Positions 1-10,533 of a stretch of 46,727 nucleotides of DNA are shown piece after piece. The notes beneath the pieces were generated by a model. That model ran no database searches. It was not told the origin of the DNA and worked only from the letters and a program-made list of their open reading frames with translations. The stretch comes from an uncultured Oscillospiraceae bacterium. Its GTDB lineage: Bacteria > Bacillota > Clostridia > Oscillospirales > Oscillospiraceae. Each line of letters starts with the position of its first letter. The first letter of the stretch is position 1. A program made the translations under genes and the position numbers. Location of the stretch: positions 1 to 46,727 of the forward strand of contig CALXGG010000002.1 of NCBI GenBank assembly GCA_944387785.1, read 5' to 3'.

Positions 1-1113
1 AAGGCCCGGGGCACCTCCCTGGGCAGCGACGACGGCATCGCCGTGGCCATGGCCATGGCGGTGCTGGATGACGACACCATCCCCCATCCCCCCCTGGAGG
101 CGGTGTTCACCGTGGACGAGGAGGTGGGTATGCCCGGCGCCATCGCCCTGGACGGCTCCGACCTCAAGAGCCGGTACCTGCTGAACGTGGACTCCGAGGT
201 GGAGAAGGTGCTGACCGTGGGCTGCGCCGGCGGTACCGCCTGCCATATCACGGAAGCCGCGGCGGCGGAGCCCTGCGAGGGCATGGTGTGCACCCTGAAC
301 CTGGAGCACCTCAGCGGCGGCCACTCCGGCACCGCCATCCACATGGGCTTTGCCAACGCCGACCACCTGATGGCCCAGTGCCTGCGGGAGCTGGGCTATC
401 CCCGGCTGGTGTCCCTCTTCGGCGGCCTCCAGGACAACGCCATCCCCACCCAGTGCAAGGCGGTGGTGGTCCTGGGCGAGGACGCGAAGGAGAAGGTGAA
501 GGCGGCCGCCGCCTGGGCGGACAAGGCCAAGGCCGCCTGCCCCCAGGACCCCGGCTTCACCTTCACCGTCAACGCGGAACGGGGCAGCGCCGCCGCCCTC
601 TCCGCGGAGGACAGCCGCCGCCTGGTGGATCTCATCTGCGCCGTCCCCGACGGCGTCCAGGCTATGAACCCGGATCTTCCCGGCCAGGTCCAGACCTCTT
701 TGAACCTGGGCATCCTCCGGCTGGAGGAGGGCAAGTTCCGCATGACCTTCCTGCTGCGCAGCTCCTCCGCGGCGGAGCTGGCCCAGCTGGAGCAGAAGGT
801 CCAGGCCGTGGCCACGGAGTTCGGCGCCGCCTTCGCGGTGGAGAGCAGCTATCCCCCCTGGGAGTACCGCCGGGAGTCCCCGCTGCGGGATCTCATGGTC
901 CGGGTGTTCAAGGAGCAGTACGGGGAGGACCCGGTGGTGGAGACGGTCCACGCCGGCCTGGAGTGCGGCATCCTGACGGACAAGGTGCCCGGGCTGGACG
1001 CGGTATCCTTCGGGCCCGACCTGGTGGAGATCCACAGCACCCGGGAGCGGATGAGCATCGCCTCCGTGGAGCGCACCTGGCGCTTCCTTCTGGGGGTGCT
1101 GGCGGCCCTGTAA
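1..1113 (+). CDS. pepD: Aminoacyl-histidine dipeptidase PepD (M20 family), 5' end outside the window
   Basis: Cytosolic zinc dipeptidase that cleaves Xaa-His and other dipeptides. The frame is open from base 1, and the first codons (TSLGSDDGIAVA) already match the conserved PepD segment TLGADNGIGVA, so the gene starts left of the window and the ATG at 43 is internal. Visible M20 metallopeptidase features are TVDEEVGM (catalytic Glu followed by a metal-binding Glu), LNVDSE (metal Asp) and the C-terminal EIHSTRERM (metal His). The C-terminus LLGVLAAL is normal for the family. The next gene is another peptidase, which suggests a peptide-degrading neighbourhood fed by the importer further right. 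Family assignment is firm; only the N-terminus is unseen. Confidence 0.93.
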   Translation, partial: KARGTSLGSDDGIAVAMAMAVLDDDTIPHPPLEAVFTVDEEVGMPGAIALDGSDLKSRYLLNVDSEVEKVLTVGCAGGTACHITEAAAAEPCEGMVCTLNLEHLSGGHSGTAIHMGFANADHLMAQCLRELGYPRLVSLFGGLQDNAIPTQCKAVVVLGEDAKEKVKAAAAWADKAKAACPQDPGFTFTVNAERGSAAALSAEDSRRLVDLICAVPDGVQAMNPDLPGQVQTSLNLGILRLEEGKFRMTFLLRSSSAAELAQLEQKVQAVATEFGAAFAVESSYPPWEYRRESPLRDLMVRVFKEQYGEDPVVETVHAGLECGILTDKVPGLDAVSFGPDLVEIHSTRERMSIASVERTWRFLLGVLAAL

Positions 1114-1227
1114 GGCCCCGGCGCCGACCAACCGTTGTCAAACCGCCGCGCCCGACCCCCTTCCGGGGCCGGGCGCTGGCCGTGAAGGGGCGGGCCCGCC
1201 CCGGAAATACAGAAAAGGAGTATGCCC

Positions 1228-2916
1228 ATGAAGTTCAGTGAAATGCCTTATGTCCGTCCCGACCTGGCGGCGATCCAGGCCAAGGGGGAGGAGATCGCCA
1301 GGCGGATCGCCCAGGCGGCCTCCGCCGACGAGGCGGTGGAGGCCTACCGGGCCTTCGACAAGGCCCAGGAGGAGGTCAGCACCGCCCTGTCCCTGGCCTA
1401 TGTCCGCCACACCATCGACACCCGGGACGCGTTTTATGACAAGGAAAACGATTTTGCCGACGAGGCGGGTCCCGCCCTTCAGGAGATCAGCCAGAAGGTG
1501 AACCGGGCCCTGCTGGACAGCCCCCTCCGCGCCCAGCTGGAGGAGCGGCTGGGGAAGCTGCTGTTCACCAACCTGGAGATCGCGGTGAGGACCTTCGACC
1601 CGAAGAACATGGCCCTCATGCAGGAGGAGAACAAGCTGCAGAGCGAGTACCAGAAGCTCTACGCCTCCGCCATGGTGGAGTGGGACGGGGAGAAGCTGCC
1701 CCTGCCCAAGCTGGGGCCCTACAAGCAGAGCCCTGATCGGGCGGTCCGCAAGGCGGCCTACGAGGCGGAGGGAAAGTGGTTCGACGCCCACCAGGCGGAG
1801 CTGGACGAGCTCTACGACAAGCTGGTGAAGAACCGCACCGCCCAGGCGAAGAACATGGGCTACGACAACTATCTCCAGCTGGGCTATGACCGCCTGGGCC
1901 GCAACTGCTACGGCCCCGCCCAGGTGGCGGCCTTCCGGGACCAGATCGCCCGGGACATGGTGCCCATCGTGGCCCGGGTGAAGAAGGACCAGGAGCGGCG
2001 GCTGGGTGTGGATCAGCTGAAATACTGGGACGATGTGCTGCTGTTCCCCGACGGCAACGCGGACCCCCAGGGCACCGCCGACGAGATCCTGGCCGCCGGC
2101 AGGCAGATGTACCGGGAGCTGAGCCCGGAGACGGCGGAGTTTGCCGACTTCCTCTGGGACAACGAGCTGCTGGACGTCCTGAGCAAGGAGGGCAAGGCCC
2201 CCGGCGGCTACTGCACGGAGTTCTCCGCCTACAAGGCCCCCTTCATCTTCTCCAACTTCAACGGCACCAGCGGCGACGTGGACGTGCTGACCCACGAGGC
2301 GGGCCACGCCTTCGCCGGCTTCCGGGCCATGCGCAAGGGCTACCTGGGCTGCATGGTGAGCCCCACCATCGAGGCCTGCGAGGTCCACTCCATGTCCATG
2401 GAGTTCCTCACCGCCCCCTGGCATGAGAAGTTCTTCGGCCCCCTGACCCGGAAGTACGAGATCGGCCACTGCGAGGACGCCCTCATCTTCATCCCCTACG
2501 GCTGCATGGTGGACGAGTTCCAGCACCGGATGTACGAGAACCCGGAGCTGACCCCCGCCCAGCGCAACGAGCTGTGGCTGAAGCTGGAGGAGAAGTACCG
2601 CCCCTGGGTGGACTTCGGGGGCCTGCCCTTCTACGGCCGGGGCGCCGGCTGGCAGCGGCAGCTGCACATCTACCTCTACCCCCTCTACTATATCGACTAC
2701 TGCATGGCCCAGACAGTGGCCTTCCAGTTCTGGATCGCGTCCATGAAGGACCGGGCCGACGCCTGGGGCCGGTATCTGCGCTTTGCCGACGCCGGCGGGA
2801 CCAAGACCTTCGAGGCGCTGGTGGAGGAGGCCGGGCTGAAGGTGCCCTACGCGCCGGGCTGCATCCGGGAGATCGGCGAGGCCATCTCCGGCTGGATCGA
2901 CGCCAACCCCCTGTAA
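1228..2916 (+). CDS. pepF: M3 family oligoendopeptidase (PepF-like)
   Basis: Cytosolic zinc metallopeptidase that degrades oligopeptides. The signature HExxH is present as THEAGHAFAGF (around residue 355), with the downstream metal-ligand Glu in the helix IEACEVHSMSMEF, and the length of 562 residues is normal for PepF/M3B enzymes. Two in-frame ATGs lie at 1222 and 1228. The ribosome binding site AAAGGAG ends at 1220, so the second ATG, with a 7-base spacer, is the better start; the first would leave one base. A strong terminator follows the stop. Placed after pepD with a 114-base gap and no obvious separate promoter, it may be co-transcribed with it. Confidence 0.94.
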   Translation: MKFSEMPYVRPDLAAIQAKGEEIARRIAQAASADEAVEAYRAFDKAQEEVSTALSLAYVRHTIDTRDAFYDKENDFADEAGPALQEISQKVNRALLDSPLRAQLEERLGKLLFTNLEIAVRTFDPKNMALMQEENKLQSEYQKLYASAMVEWDGEKLPLPKLGPYKQSPDRAVRKAAYEAEGKWFDAHQAELDELYDKLVKNRTAQAKNMGYDNYLQLGYDRLGRNCYGPAQVAAFRDQIARDMVPIVARVKKDQERRLGVDQLKYWDDVLLFPDGNADPQGTADEILAAGRQMYRELSPETAEFADFLWDNELLDVLSKEGKAPGGYCTEFSAYKAPFIFSNFNGTSGDVDVLTHEAGHAFAGFRAMRKGYLGCMVSPTIEACEVHSMSMEFLTAPWHEKFFGPLTRKYEIGHCEDALIFIPYGCMVDEFQHRMYENPELTPAQRNELWLKLEEKYRPWVDFGGLPFYGRGAGWQRQLHIYLYPLYYIDYCMAQTVAFQFWIASMKDRADAWGRYLRFADAGGTKTFEALVEEAGLKVPYAPGCIREIGEAISGWIDANPL

Positions 2917-2930
2917 CATATGCTTTGACG

Positions 2931-2985
2931 GCCGGCAGGCGGGGTCTCCCGCCTGCCGGCCTATTAAAATAAAAAATATTTTTTA
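2931..2985 (+). terminator. Terminator after the M3 peptidase gene
   Basis: A perfect 13-bp GC-rich stem (2931-2943 with 2948-2960, loop GTCT) is followed by an A/T-rich stretch containing T6 near 2978. Confidence 0.75.
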
Positions 2986-2989
2986 GAAT

Positions 2990-3318
2990 ATGCAGCATAC
3001 GGAGGGCCGTGATTCATTTTCGGGGCAGCGCCGCCCGGCGGCGGCGGACATGGCGGGCGGCCGGGAGGGGCCCGGGGGGTTGTTTTGGGGGCCTCCGGAG
3101 AGCTGGCGGGGCCCGGAGCGGGGGGGAAGGGGGGACTTTTGCCCTTTAAAGCCTGTCCTTTTGCCGGATTGGAGGATTTTAGCAGCCTGTTTTTAGTCAA
3201 TATTACCAAATGCAAAAAAATTTTTGCCAGAAAAAACAACTTTTTCGCCCGTATCCTTCCTGCACTTTGTCAGTTCCTTAAAAAAACGGCTTTCCCTGTT
3301 ACAATAGGACGGTTTCAC
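2990..3318. other. Gene-free stretch
   Basis: No credible gene is seen. The first 150 bases are very G-rich and the rest is A/T-rich, leading into the promoter at 3319. Short open frames on both strands lack ribosome binding sites and protein-like composition. Confidence 0.6.
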
Positions 3319-3347
3319 TTGAAAAGTAAGCGGGGATAGACTATAAT
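3319..3347 (+). promoter_or_regulatory. Sigma-A promoter of the membrane protein gene at 3453
   Basis: TTGAAA (3319-3324), a 17-base spacer and a consensus TATAAT (3342-3347). The predicted start is near 3354, giving a leader of about 100 bases. Confidence 0.8.
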
Positions 3348-3452
3348 AATGAAGGTAGCTCCGTGCAATTCTTGCATATTTCCCGATTTGTAACAAACGG
3401 GACAAAAAAATTTTTGAGGCGTTTGCCCGGAAGATTCAGGGAAAGATAAACC

Positions 3453-4013
3453 ATGGACGAAGAGAAAAAAACCAGGCGGCGGGGGCGCAGAGCGTATCTG
3501 GACGACTTCCGCCGGAACGTGAGTGGTGAATATATTTACATCGGCCCCCTCCACGCCTTTCGGGGAACGGCGGAGAGCCGGAAAAGGGGCCTGATCCGGT
3601 GGGGCCTGATGGCCGTGGGGATGGCTGCCCTGGGGATCGTGGGCGGCTGCATCTACGCGCCGGGGACGACCCACTGCGCCTATATCATGATCCCCTATGT
3701 GGCGGGGCTGCTGGCCTCCTGGTCGGTGCTGTGGGCCTTTGCCCGCCTGGCCAAGGGGGGCGACCCCCTCCGGGGCTATGTGTACGACGCCACCGTCAGC
3801 CAGTTCCGGCTGCGGACCATGATCACCGCCGTGGGCGCCGGCTGCGCCGTGGCGGGGGAGCTGGTCTATGTGGCCCTCCACGGCGTCCAGGGCATGCTGC
3901 CCGGGATGCTGCTGTTCCTTGGCTCCCAGGGGGCCATGCTGGCCCTGGCGCTGCTGTGGCGGCCCCTGGGCCGGGAGATGGTCTGGGAGCTCCGGGAGAA
4001 CCCGGACCGGTAA
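3453..4013 (+). CDS. Unknown four-helix membrane protein
   Basis: I do not recognise this 186-residue protein. A charged N-terminus of about 48 residues, rich in Lys and Arg (EEKKTRRRGRR), precedes four predicted transmembrane segments at about residues 50-70, 75-100, 113-135 and 145-168, and a short polar tail. Start ATG 3453 has a modest site (AGGGAAAG) upstream. It has its own consensus promoter and is followed by a hairpin terminator, so it is monocistronic. Position just upstream of the peptide ABC operon does not by itself imply a link. A membrane protein is well supported; function is open. Confidence 0.75.
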   Translation: MDEEKKTRRRGRRAYLDDFRRNVSGEYIYIGPLHAFRGTAESRKRGLIRWGLMAVGMAALGIVGGCIYAPGTTHCAYIMIPYVAGLLASWSVLWAFARLAKGGDPLRGYVYDATVSQFRLRTMITAVGAGCAVAGELVYVALHGVQGMLPGMLLFLGSQGAMLALALLWRPLGREMVWELRENPDR

Positions 4014-4045
4014 CGGGACGGCCGTCATCCGGGCGCGGGGCGCCC

Positions 4046-4067
4046 AAAGGGGGTACCCCCTTTTTTT
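4046..4067 (+). terminator. Compact terminator after the membrane protein gene
   Basis: The 18-base perfect palindrome AAAGGGGGTACCCCCTTT at 4046-4063 runs into a T7 tract (4061-4067). It separates the membrane protein gene from the ABC operon. Confidence 0.7.
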
Positions 4068-4103
4068 CTCCGCCTTGCGGGGCAAGGCGGAGATATTCTG
4101 TGT

Positions 4104-4154
4104 GAACTATGGGCCACGCCCGCCCTATGGGCGGGGCCCGCTGCAATATAGTTC
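4104..4154 (+). promoter_or_regulatory. Long inverted repeat in the leader of the binding-protein gene
   Basis: Outer arms GAACTAT (4104-4110) and ATAGTTC (4148-4154) enclose inner arms GGGCC and CCCGCCC (4111-4125) facing GGGCGGG and GCCC (4129-4139). Another inverted repeat (CCGCCTTGC/GCAAGGCGG) lies at 4070-4090. The element ends 10 bases before the ribosome binding site, so it would fold in the 5' leader of the transporter mRNA. There is no T-run, so it is not a simple terminator. Confidence 0.6.
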
Positions 4155-4180
4155 AAAAACATAAAGGAGGAATGCAAACC

Positions 4181-6592
4181 ATGAAGAGAAGCAAAAAAGC
4201 ACTTGCACTGTTTCTGGCATTGGTGATGTGCATTGGCGTGCTGGCCGGCTGCGGCGGCAACAACAACACGGCCAATAACGGCACCAACGACACCAACGAC
4301 ACCCAGGGTGGGGAGACCAACACCACCCCGCTGGTGGTTTCCATTGAGCAGGGCCTGGAGGGCAAGTTCTCCCCCTACTTCTACCTGAGCAACGCCGATA
4401 ACAAGATCGTCAGCCTGACCCAGGTGTCCCTGCTGACCGTTGACCGTGTGGGCAACCCTGTCCTCAACGGTATCGAGGGCGAGACCCGCTCCTACAACGG
4501 CACGGACTACACCTATTATGGTCCCGCCGACATCGTCATCACCGAGAACCCCGAGGGCGAGCCCGAGGGCACCGTCTACTACGATGTGACCATGCGGGAC
4601 GACATCGTCTTCTCCGACGGCCAGACTGCCAACATCGACGATGTGATCTTCGGCATCTACGTCTACCTGGATCCTACTTATGACGGCAACTCCACCATGT
4701 ACTCCCTGCCCATCCGCGGCCTGAAGGAGTACCGCTCCGGCATGGATCCCCTGTACAAGCTGCTGCTGGCCGCCGGTGAGGGCAACACCGACTTCACCTA
4801 CTGGGACGAGGCCACCCAGACCGCTTTCTGGGGCGAGGGCCTGGCCAACGCCGGCGCCGCCTTTGCCCAGTCCATCGTGGACTACTGCGTGAACAGCTAC
4901 GCCGACGCTTATGCTGAATCCACTCTGGGCTGCACCGCCGACGAACTGAAGGCCGACGAGGGCCTGCAGGTGGTATTCGGCATGGCCATGTGGGGCTTCG
5001 GCTCTACCGAGGTCGCTGAGGACGGCACTCTGGCCGGCTTCACCGATTTCATGGGCAACACCTATGACGTGGTGGGCGGCACCTATCCCACCACGGCCGA
5101 CTACTGGACCAACATCATGGCCAAGTACGATGGCGACTATCAGACCGCTTCCGATACCGAGGTGGCCAGCGGCTCCCTGTGGAGCTACCTGGATCCCGCT
5201 TACACCGTGGGTGTCTCCACCGGCGATTCCGCGCCCAACATCTCCGGCGTGGTGCGTACCGGCGACTACTCCATGCGGATCATCACCACTAAGATCGACG
5301 CTACCATGATCTACCAGCTGTCCCTGCCCGTCGCTCCCATGCACTACTACGGCGACGAGTCCCTGTATGATTACGACAACAACTCCTTCGGCTTCACCAA
5401 GGGCGACCTGTCCATCGTGAAGGCCAAGACCAGCACCCCCATGGGCGCCGGCCCCTACAAGTTCATCGAGTACTCCAACGGCGTGGTGTACTACGAGGCC
5501 TATGACGGCTACTATCTGGGCGCCCCCAAGATCCAGTACTTCAACTACATGGAGACCACCGAGGCCAACATGATCACCGGTATCCAGGCCGGTACCCTGG
5601 ACATCGCTGAGCCCAGCTACACCACCGACGTGGCCAACCAGGTGGCCGACATCAACGGCGGCGACGACAGCCTGGACGGCTCCGTCATCACCACCCGCCT
5701 GTACGACTTCCTGGGCTACGGCTATGTGGGCATCAACCCCAACAACGTGAAGGTGGGCGATGATCCCGATTCCGACGCCTCCAAGGATCTGCGCAAGGCC
5801 CTGGGCACCATCATCGCCGTCTACCGCGACGAGGGCATCGACTCCTACTACGGCGAGACCGCTTCCGTCATCAACTACCCCATCTCCAGCACCTCCTGGG
5901 CCGCTCCTCAGGTCACTGACGACGGCTACCAGGTGGCTTACTCCGTGAACGTCAACGGCGAGCCCATCTACACCGAGGGCATGAGCACCGAGGACAAGTA
6001 CGCCGCCGCCAAGGAGGCCGCCCTGGGCTTCCTGGAGGCTGCCGGCTACACCGTGGAGAACGGCAAGGTCACCGCGGCTCCCGAGGGCGCCAAGCTGAAG
6101 TATCAGGTGGATATCGGCGGTAACGGCCAGGGCGACCACCCCACCTTCCTGATCCTGAAGAACGCCGCCGCCGCCCTGGCGGAGATCGGCATGGAGCTGT
6201 ACGTCAACGACCTGGCCAACGCCAACGACCTGTACGCCGCCTATCAGACCGGCGCTTCCGAGCTGTGGTGCGCCGCCTGGGGCGCCGCTACCGACCCCGA
6301 CATGTATCAGCTCTATCACTCCAACGGTTCCACCAACTATTACCGGATCTCCGATCCCGAGCTGGATGAGCTCATCGAGGCCGGCCGTATGTCCACGGAC
6401 CAGACCTACCGCAAGAGCATCTACAAGGCCGCCATGGAGATCATCATGGACTGGGGCGTGGAGATCCCCATCTACCAGCGCTCCGAGTGCTACCTGTTCT
6501 CCACCGAGCATGTGGATATCTCCACCCTGCCCACGGACATGACGCCTTACTGGACCGCTCTCAACGAGATCGAGAAGCTGGCCCTGAAGTAA
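4181..6592 (+). CDS. Oversized lipoprotein substrate-binding protein, ABC peptide importer (SBP family 5)
   Basis: Extracytoplasmic solute receptor of an Opp/Dpp-type importer, tethered by lipid at Cys24 (lipobox LAGC after a Lys-rich, hydrophobic signal). Family features include the N-terminal [19 protein letters not shown] segment, [13 protein letters not shown], the central MGAGPYKF, and a C-terminal stretch ending [13 protein letters not shown]. Start ATG 4181 is preceded by AGGAGG (4165-4170); an upstream in-frame ATG at 4172 is too close to that site. At 803 residues it is much longer than the usual 500-600, with extra sequence between about residues 200 and 350. Codons differ somewhat from its neighbours (more GCT, TAT and GGT), consistent with high expression. 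First gene of the five-component transporter operon. Peptide specificity is inferred from family and nearby peptidases. Confidence 0.93.
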   Translation: MKRSKKALALFLALVMCIGVLAGCGGNNNTANNGTNDTNDTQGGETNTTPLVVSIEQGLEGKFSPYFYLSNADNKIVSLTQVSLLTVDRVGNPVLNGIEGETRSYNGTDYTYYGPADIVITENPEGEPEGTVYYDVTMRDDIVFSDGQTANIDDVIFGIYVYLDPTYDGNSTMYSLPIRGLKEYRSGMDPLYKLLLAAGEGNTDFTYWDEATQTAFWGEGLANAGAAFAQSIVDYCVNSYADAYAESTLGCTADELKADEGLQVVFGMAMWGFGSTEVAEDGTLAGFTDFMGNTYDVVGGTYPTTADYWTNIMAKYDGDYQTASDTEVASGSLWSYLDPAYTVGVSTGDSAPNISGVVRTGDYSMRIITTKIDATMIYQLSLPVAPMHYYGDESLYDYDNNSFGFTKGDLSIVKAKTSTPMGAGPYKFIEYSNGVVYYEAYDGYYLGAPKIQYFNYMETTEANMITGIQAGTLDIAEPSYTTDVANQVADINGGDDSLDGSVITTRLYDFLGYGYVGINPNNVKVGDDPDSDASKDLRKALGTIIAVYRDEGIDSYYGETASVINYPISSTSWAAPQVTDDGYQVAYSVNVNGEPIYTEGMSTEDKYAAAKEAALGFLEAAGYTVENGKVTAAPEGAKLKYQVDIGGNGQGDHPTFLILKNAAAALAEIGMELYVNDLANANDLYAAYQTGASELWCAAWGAATDPDMYQLYHSNGSTNYYRISDPELDELIEAGRMSTDQTYRKSIYKAAMEIIMDWGVEIPIYQRSECYLFSTEHVDISTLPTDMTPYWTALNEIEKLALK

Positions 6593-6642
6593 TGCCTGTA
6601 TCCCACGCGGGATGCTGCGCGGCATGAAAACAGATGAAAATC

Positions 6643-6677
6643 GGTTCCCCTGCCCCCATTTTGGGGGCAGGGGAACC
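6643..6677 (+). promoter_or_regulatory. Intercistronic 15-bp hairpin between binding protein and permease
   Basis: A perfect stem GGTTCCCCTGCCCCC (6643-6657) with its complement (6663-6677) and loop ATTTT. Only a weak T-run (TTCCTTTT) follows. It sits in a 211-base gap where ABC operons often carry a processing or stabilising hairpin that keeps receptor mRNA above permease mRNA. Confidence 0.8.
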
Positions 6678-6803
6678 CCGTTCCTTTTCGATGGGTGTCA
6701 AGGAGCCTCCCGCCAGGAGGGAGGGGCGGCTGCTTGATGCACAGCGGGTGTTTCCATGCCCGTGCTGATACCATGGAGAAACTAGACAACTGGAGGGATC
6801 GTC

Positions 6804-7790
6804 TTGCGAAATTTCATTATCAAGCGCCTGCTGCTCTCGGTACTGATCCTGTTCTGCGTGACATTTATTATCTATGTGCTGCTGCGCTGCCTGCCGGCCT
6901 CCTACGTGGAGACCATGGCCATGAAGCTGTCCACGGCGCCCGGCTCCAAGCCCTATGAGGAGTGGGTGGCCCAGCTCAACGTGCAGTACGGCCTGGACAA
7001 GGGGATCATCCCCGGCTACATCGTCCAGCTGAAGAACATGCTCATGGGCAACTTCGGCGACAGCTGGCGCTTCACCGTGCCGGTGATCCAGAAGTTCAAG
7101 GAGGTCATCTGGGTTTCCGTGATCATGGGCGGCATCGCTCTGATACTGGAGCTGCTCATTGCCATCCCCCTGGGCGTCATGGCTGCCACCAAGCAGTACT
7201 CCCGGGCGGACTACGCCATCACCGCCGGCGCTCTGGTGGGTATCTCCCTGCCTACCTTCTTCTTCGCCACCATCCTCAAGCTGATCTTTGCCGTGAAGCT
7301 CAAGTGGTTCGACGTGTCCGGCCTCATGGGCCGCAACTACGCCCAGCTGGACCAGCTGGGGAAGATCCTGGACATGGCCCACCACCTGGTGCTGCCTATC
7401 GTGACGCTGACCATCGTGTCCGTGGGCTCCCTCATGCGCTATACCCGCACCAATATGCTGGAGGTCCTCAACGCGGACTACATCCGCACCGCCCGGGCCA
7501 AGGGCCTCAGCGAGAAAAAGGTCATCTACCACCACGCCTTCCGCAACACCCTCATCCCCCTGGTGACCATCGTGGGCGGCTCCCTGCCGGGCCTGTTCTC
7601 CGGCGCCCTCATCACCGAGACCCTGTTCTCCATCAACGGCATCGGCTTTACCTCCTACCAGGCCATGACGACGGGCGACATCCCGTTCTCCATGTTCTAT
7701 CTGTCGTTTATGGCGATCCTGACCCTGCTGGGCAACCTGATCTCTGATATTCTGTACGCGGTGGTGGATCCCCGCGTGCGCATCGCGTGA
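6804..7790 (+). CDS. dppB: ABC peptide importer permease, DppB/OppB type (TTG start)
   Basis: Inner-membrane channel subunit of 328 residues with six expected transmembrane helices. The N-terminal MRNFIIKRLLLSV and the cytoplasmic EAA loop (YIRTARAKGLSEKKVIYHHAFRN, about residues 231-253) identify a binding-protein-dependent permease. The C-terminus ADPRVRIA-like (VDPRVRIA) is also typical. The start is TTG at 6804: GGAGGG lies at 6792-6797, six bases upstream, and the protein begins at the conserved position; no ATG fits. The stop overlaps the context of the next ribosome binding site. Length and motifs are normal, unlike its two enlarged partners. Confidence 0.94.
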   Translation: MRNFIIKRLLLSVLILFCVTFIIYVLLRCLPASYVETMAMKLSTAPGSKPYEEWVAQLNVQYGLDKGIIPGYIVQLKNMLMGNFGDSWRFTVPVIQKFKEVIWVSVIMGGIALILELLIAIPLGVMAATKQYSRADYAITAGALVGISLPTFFFATILKLIFAVKLKWFDVSGLMGRNYAQLDQLGKILDMAHHLVLPIVTLTIVSVGSLMRYTRTNMLEVLNADYIRTARAKGLSEKKVIYHHAFRNTLIPLVTIVGGSLPGLFSGALITETLFSINGIGFTSYQAMTTGDIPFSMFYLSFMAILTLLGNLISDILYAVVDPRVRIA

Positions 7791-7807
7791 TAGGAGGAGG
7801 TGCTTTC

Positions 7808-9361
7808 ATGTCTGAAGAAAAGAAGATGAATCCTCAGCAGGAGGGCGGCTCCCAGGAGCAGCTCTCCCTGAACGACGACCGCCGCGTCAAGGTCCTGTCC
7901 CCCGGCGCCCTGGTGGCCAAGCGGTTCTTCCGCAACCGCCTGGCGGTGCTGGGCCTCATCATGCTGGCCGTGATGTTCGTATTCTCCTTTGTCGGCGGCC
8001 TGGTCTCCCCCTACGGACAGGACGAGCAGTTCTACACCTACACCTATATGGCCAAGGAGTATGTGGCCGTCACCCGCAACGACGACCTCCGGTACGCGGT
8101 GGCCGACGGCCAGGAGTTCGGCACCGCGGCCCAGGCCCAGTTCCTGCTGGCCCAGATGACCGGCAAGACGGAGTTCACCTACAAGGACGTGTCCTACACC
8201 CTGACGGAGGAGGGGGAGGACTTCTACTCCATCTCCTCCGGCGGTACCCTGCTGGCCATCGCCTACAAGGACATCGTCAACCCCGCCGATAACGGCGCGG
8301 AACCCTCCTTCGCGGTGAAGTACGCCGCCCTGAAGGCCTACACCAACGGGGAGAGCGGCTTTTCCGCCGACGGCCAGGACTACGACCTGGACGAGGACGG
8401 CAACATCCTCCTGGGCGGCGAGATCCAGGGGTATATCAGCCGCTTCGTGGTCCAGTCCAAGGTCAGCGGCACAGTGATCACCCGTGACTTCAAGGAGGAG
8501 CTGGAGGCCGCCATTGACGACAGTGCGGCGGAGTTCATCTATACCGGCGAGGACGGCCAGGAGCACACCTATGAGATCGTGTACGACGCCGCCGCCCACG
8601 TCTGGTCCGTCAAGCAGGAGACCCTGACCTACGTCTACGACTCCTATGCCCGCCCCTCCCTGACCCACCCCCTGGGCTGCGATACCAACGGCATGGACAT
8701 GCTCACCCGCCTGATGTACGGCGGCCGGGTGTCCCTGGTCATCGGCTTTGTGGTCGTGTTCATCGAGGCGGCCATCGGCATCGTCCTGGGCGGCATCGCC
8801 GGCTACTTCGGCAAGTGGGTGGATAACCTCATCATGCGTATCGTGGACGTGTTCTACTGCGTGCCCTCCATGCCCATCATCATCATCATCGGCTCCGCCA
8901 TGGACGGCATGCAGGTGGATCCCCAGGTGCGAATGATGTACCTGATGCTGATACTGGGCTTCCTGGGCTGGCCGGGCTTCGCCCGGATGATCCGCGGCCA
9001 GATCCTGTCCCTCCGGGAGCAGGAGTTCATGACCGCCACCGAGGCCTGCGGCATCAGCGTGCCCCGGCGGATCTTCCGCCACCTGATCCCCAACGTGATC
9101 CCCCAGCTCATCGTGCTGTGCACCATGGGCCTTGGCTCCACCATCATCACCGAGGCGACGCTGTCCTTCCTGGGCCTGGGCGTCAAGTTCCCCTTCGCCT
9201 CCTGGGGCAATATCATCAGCGACGTCAACAACTCCTATGTGATGACCACCTACTGGTATGTGTGGATCCCCGCCGGTATCTGCCTGCTGGTGGCGGTGCT
9301 GGGATTCAACTTTGTGGGCGACGGCCTGCGGGACGCCTTTGACCCCAAGATGAAGCGGTAA
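7808..9361 (+). CDS. dppC: ABC peptide importer permease, DppC/OppC type, with a large extracytoplasmic insert
   Basis: Second channel subunit, 517 residues instead of about 300. Residues 1-40 are a cytoplasmic tail, residues 43-68 form the first transmembrane helix, and then about 210 polar, acidic residues (71-283) come before the canonical HPLGCDTNGMDMLTRLMYGG and the remaining helices with the EAA loop (FMTATEACGISVPRRIF). In ordinary DppC that gap is about 30-45 residues. The insert looks like a folded soluble domain outside the membrane, with repeated Tyr/Asp/Glu-rich strands. Start ATG 7808 follows AGGAGG with a 7-base spacer; a GTG at 7787 overlaps the previous stop but has no site. 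Permease identity is firm; the role of the insert is unknown. Confidence 0.93.
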   Translation: MSEEKKMNPQQEGGSQEQLSLNDDRRVKVLSPGALVAKRFFRNRLAVLGLIMLAVMFVFSFVGGLVSPYGQDEQFYTYTYMAKEYVAVTRNDDLRYAVADGQEFGTAAQAQFLLAQMTGKTEFTYKDVSYTLTEEGEDFYSISSGGTLLAIAYKDIVNPADNGAEPSFAVKYAALKAYTNGESGFSADGQDYDLDEDGNILLGGEIQGYISRFVVQSKVSGTVITRDFKEELEAAIDDSAAEFIYTGEDGQEHTYEIVYDAAAHVWSVKQETLTYVYDSYARPSLTHPLGCDTNGMDMLTRLMYGGRVSLVIGFVVVFIEAAIGIVLGGIAGYFGKWVDNLIMRIVDVFYCVPSMPIIIIIGSAMDGMQVDPQVRMMYLMLILGFLGWPGFARMIRGQILSLREQEFMTATEACGISVPRRIFRHLIPNVIPQLIVLCTMGLGSTIITEATLSFLGLGVKFPFASWGNIISDVNNSYVMTTYWYVWIPAGICLLVAVLGFNFVGDGLRDAFDPKMKR

Positions 9362-9375
9362 GGGAGGAGAAGAGT

Positions 9376-10532
<1,157 letters not shown>

Positions 10533-10533
<1 letters not shown>

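Noticed and set aside
1138..2919. Long open frame (593 codons) on the minus strand opposite the M3 peptidase gene
   Set aside because: It mirrors a clear metallopeptidase gene; the product is low-complexity, rich in His, Gly, Val and Leu, and has no ribosome site. A GC-skew shadow.
4025..6625. Open frame of 866 codons opposite the binding-protein gene
   Set aside because: Same kind of shadow: it is antisense to a gene with a lipoprotein signal and family motifs.
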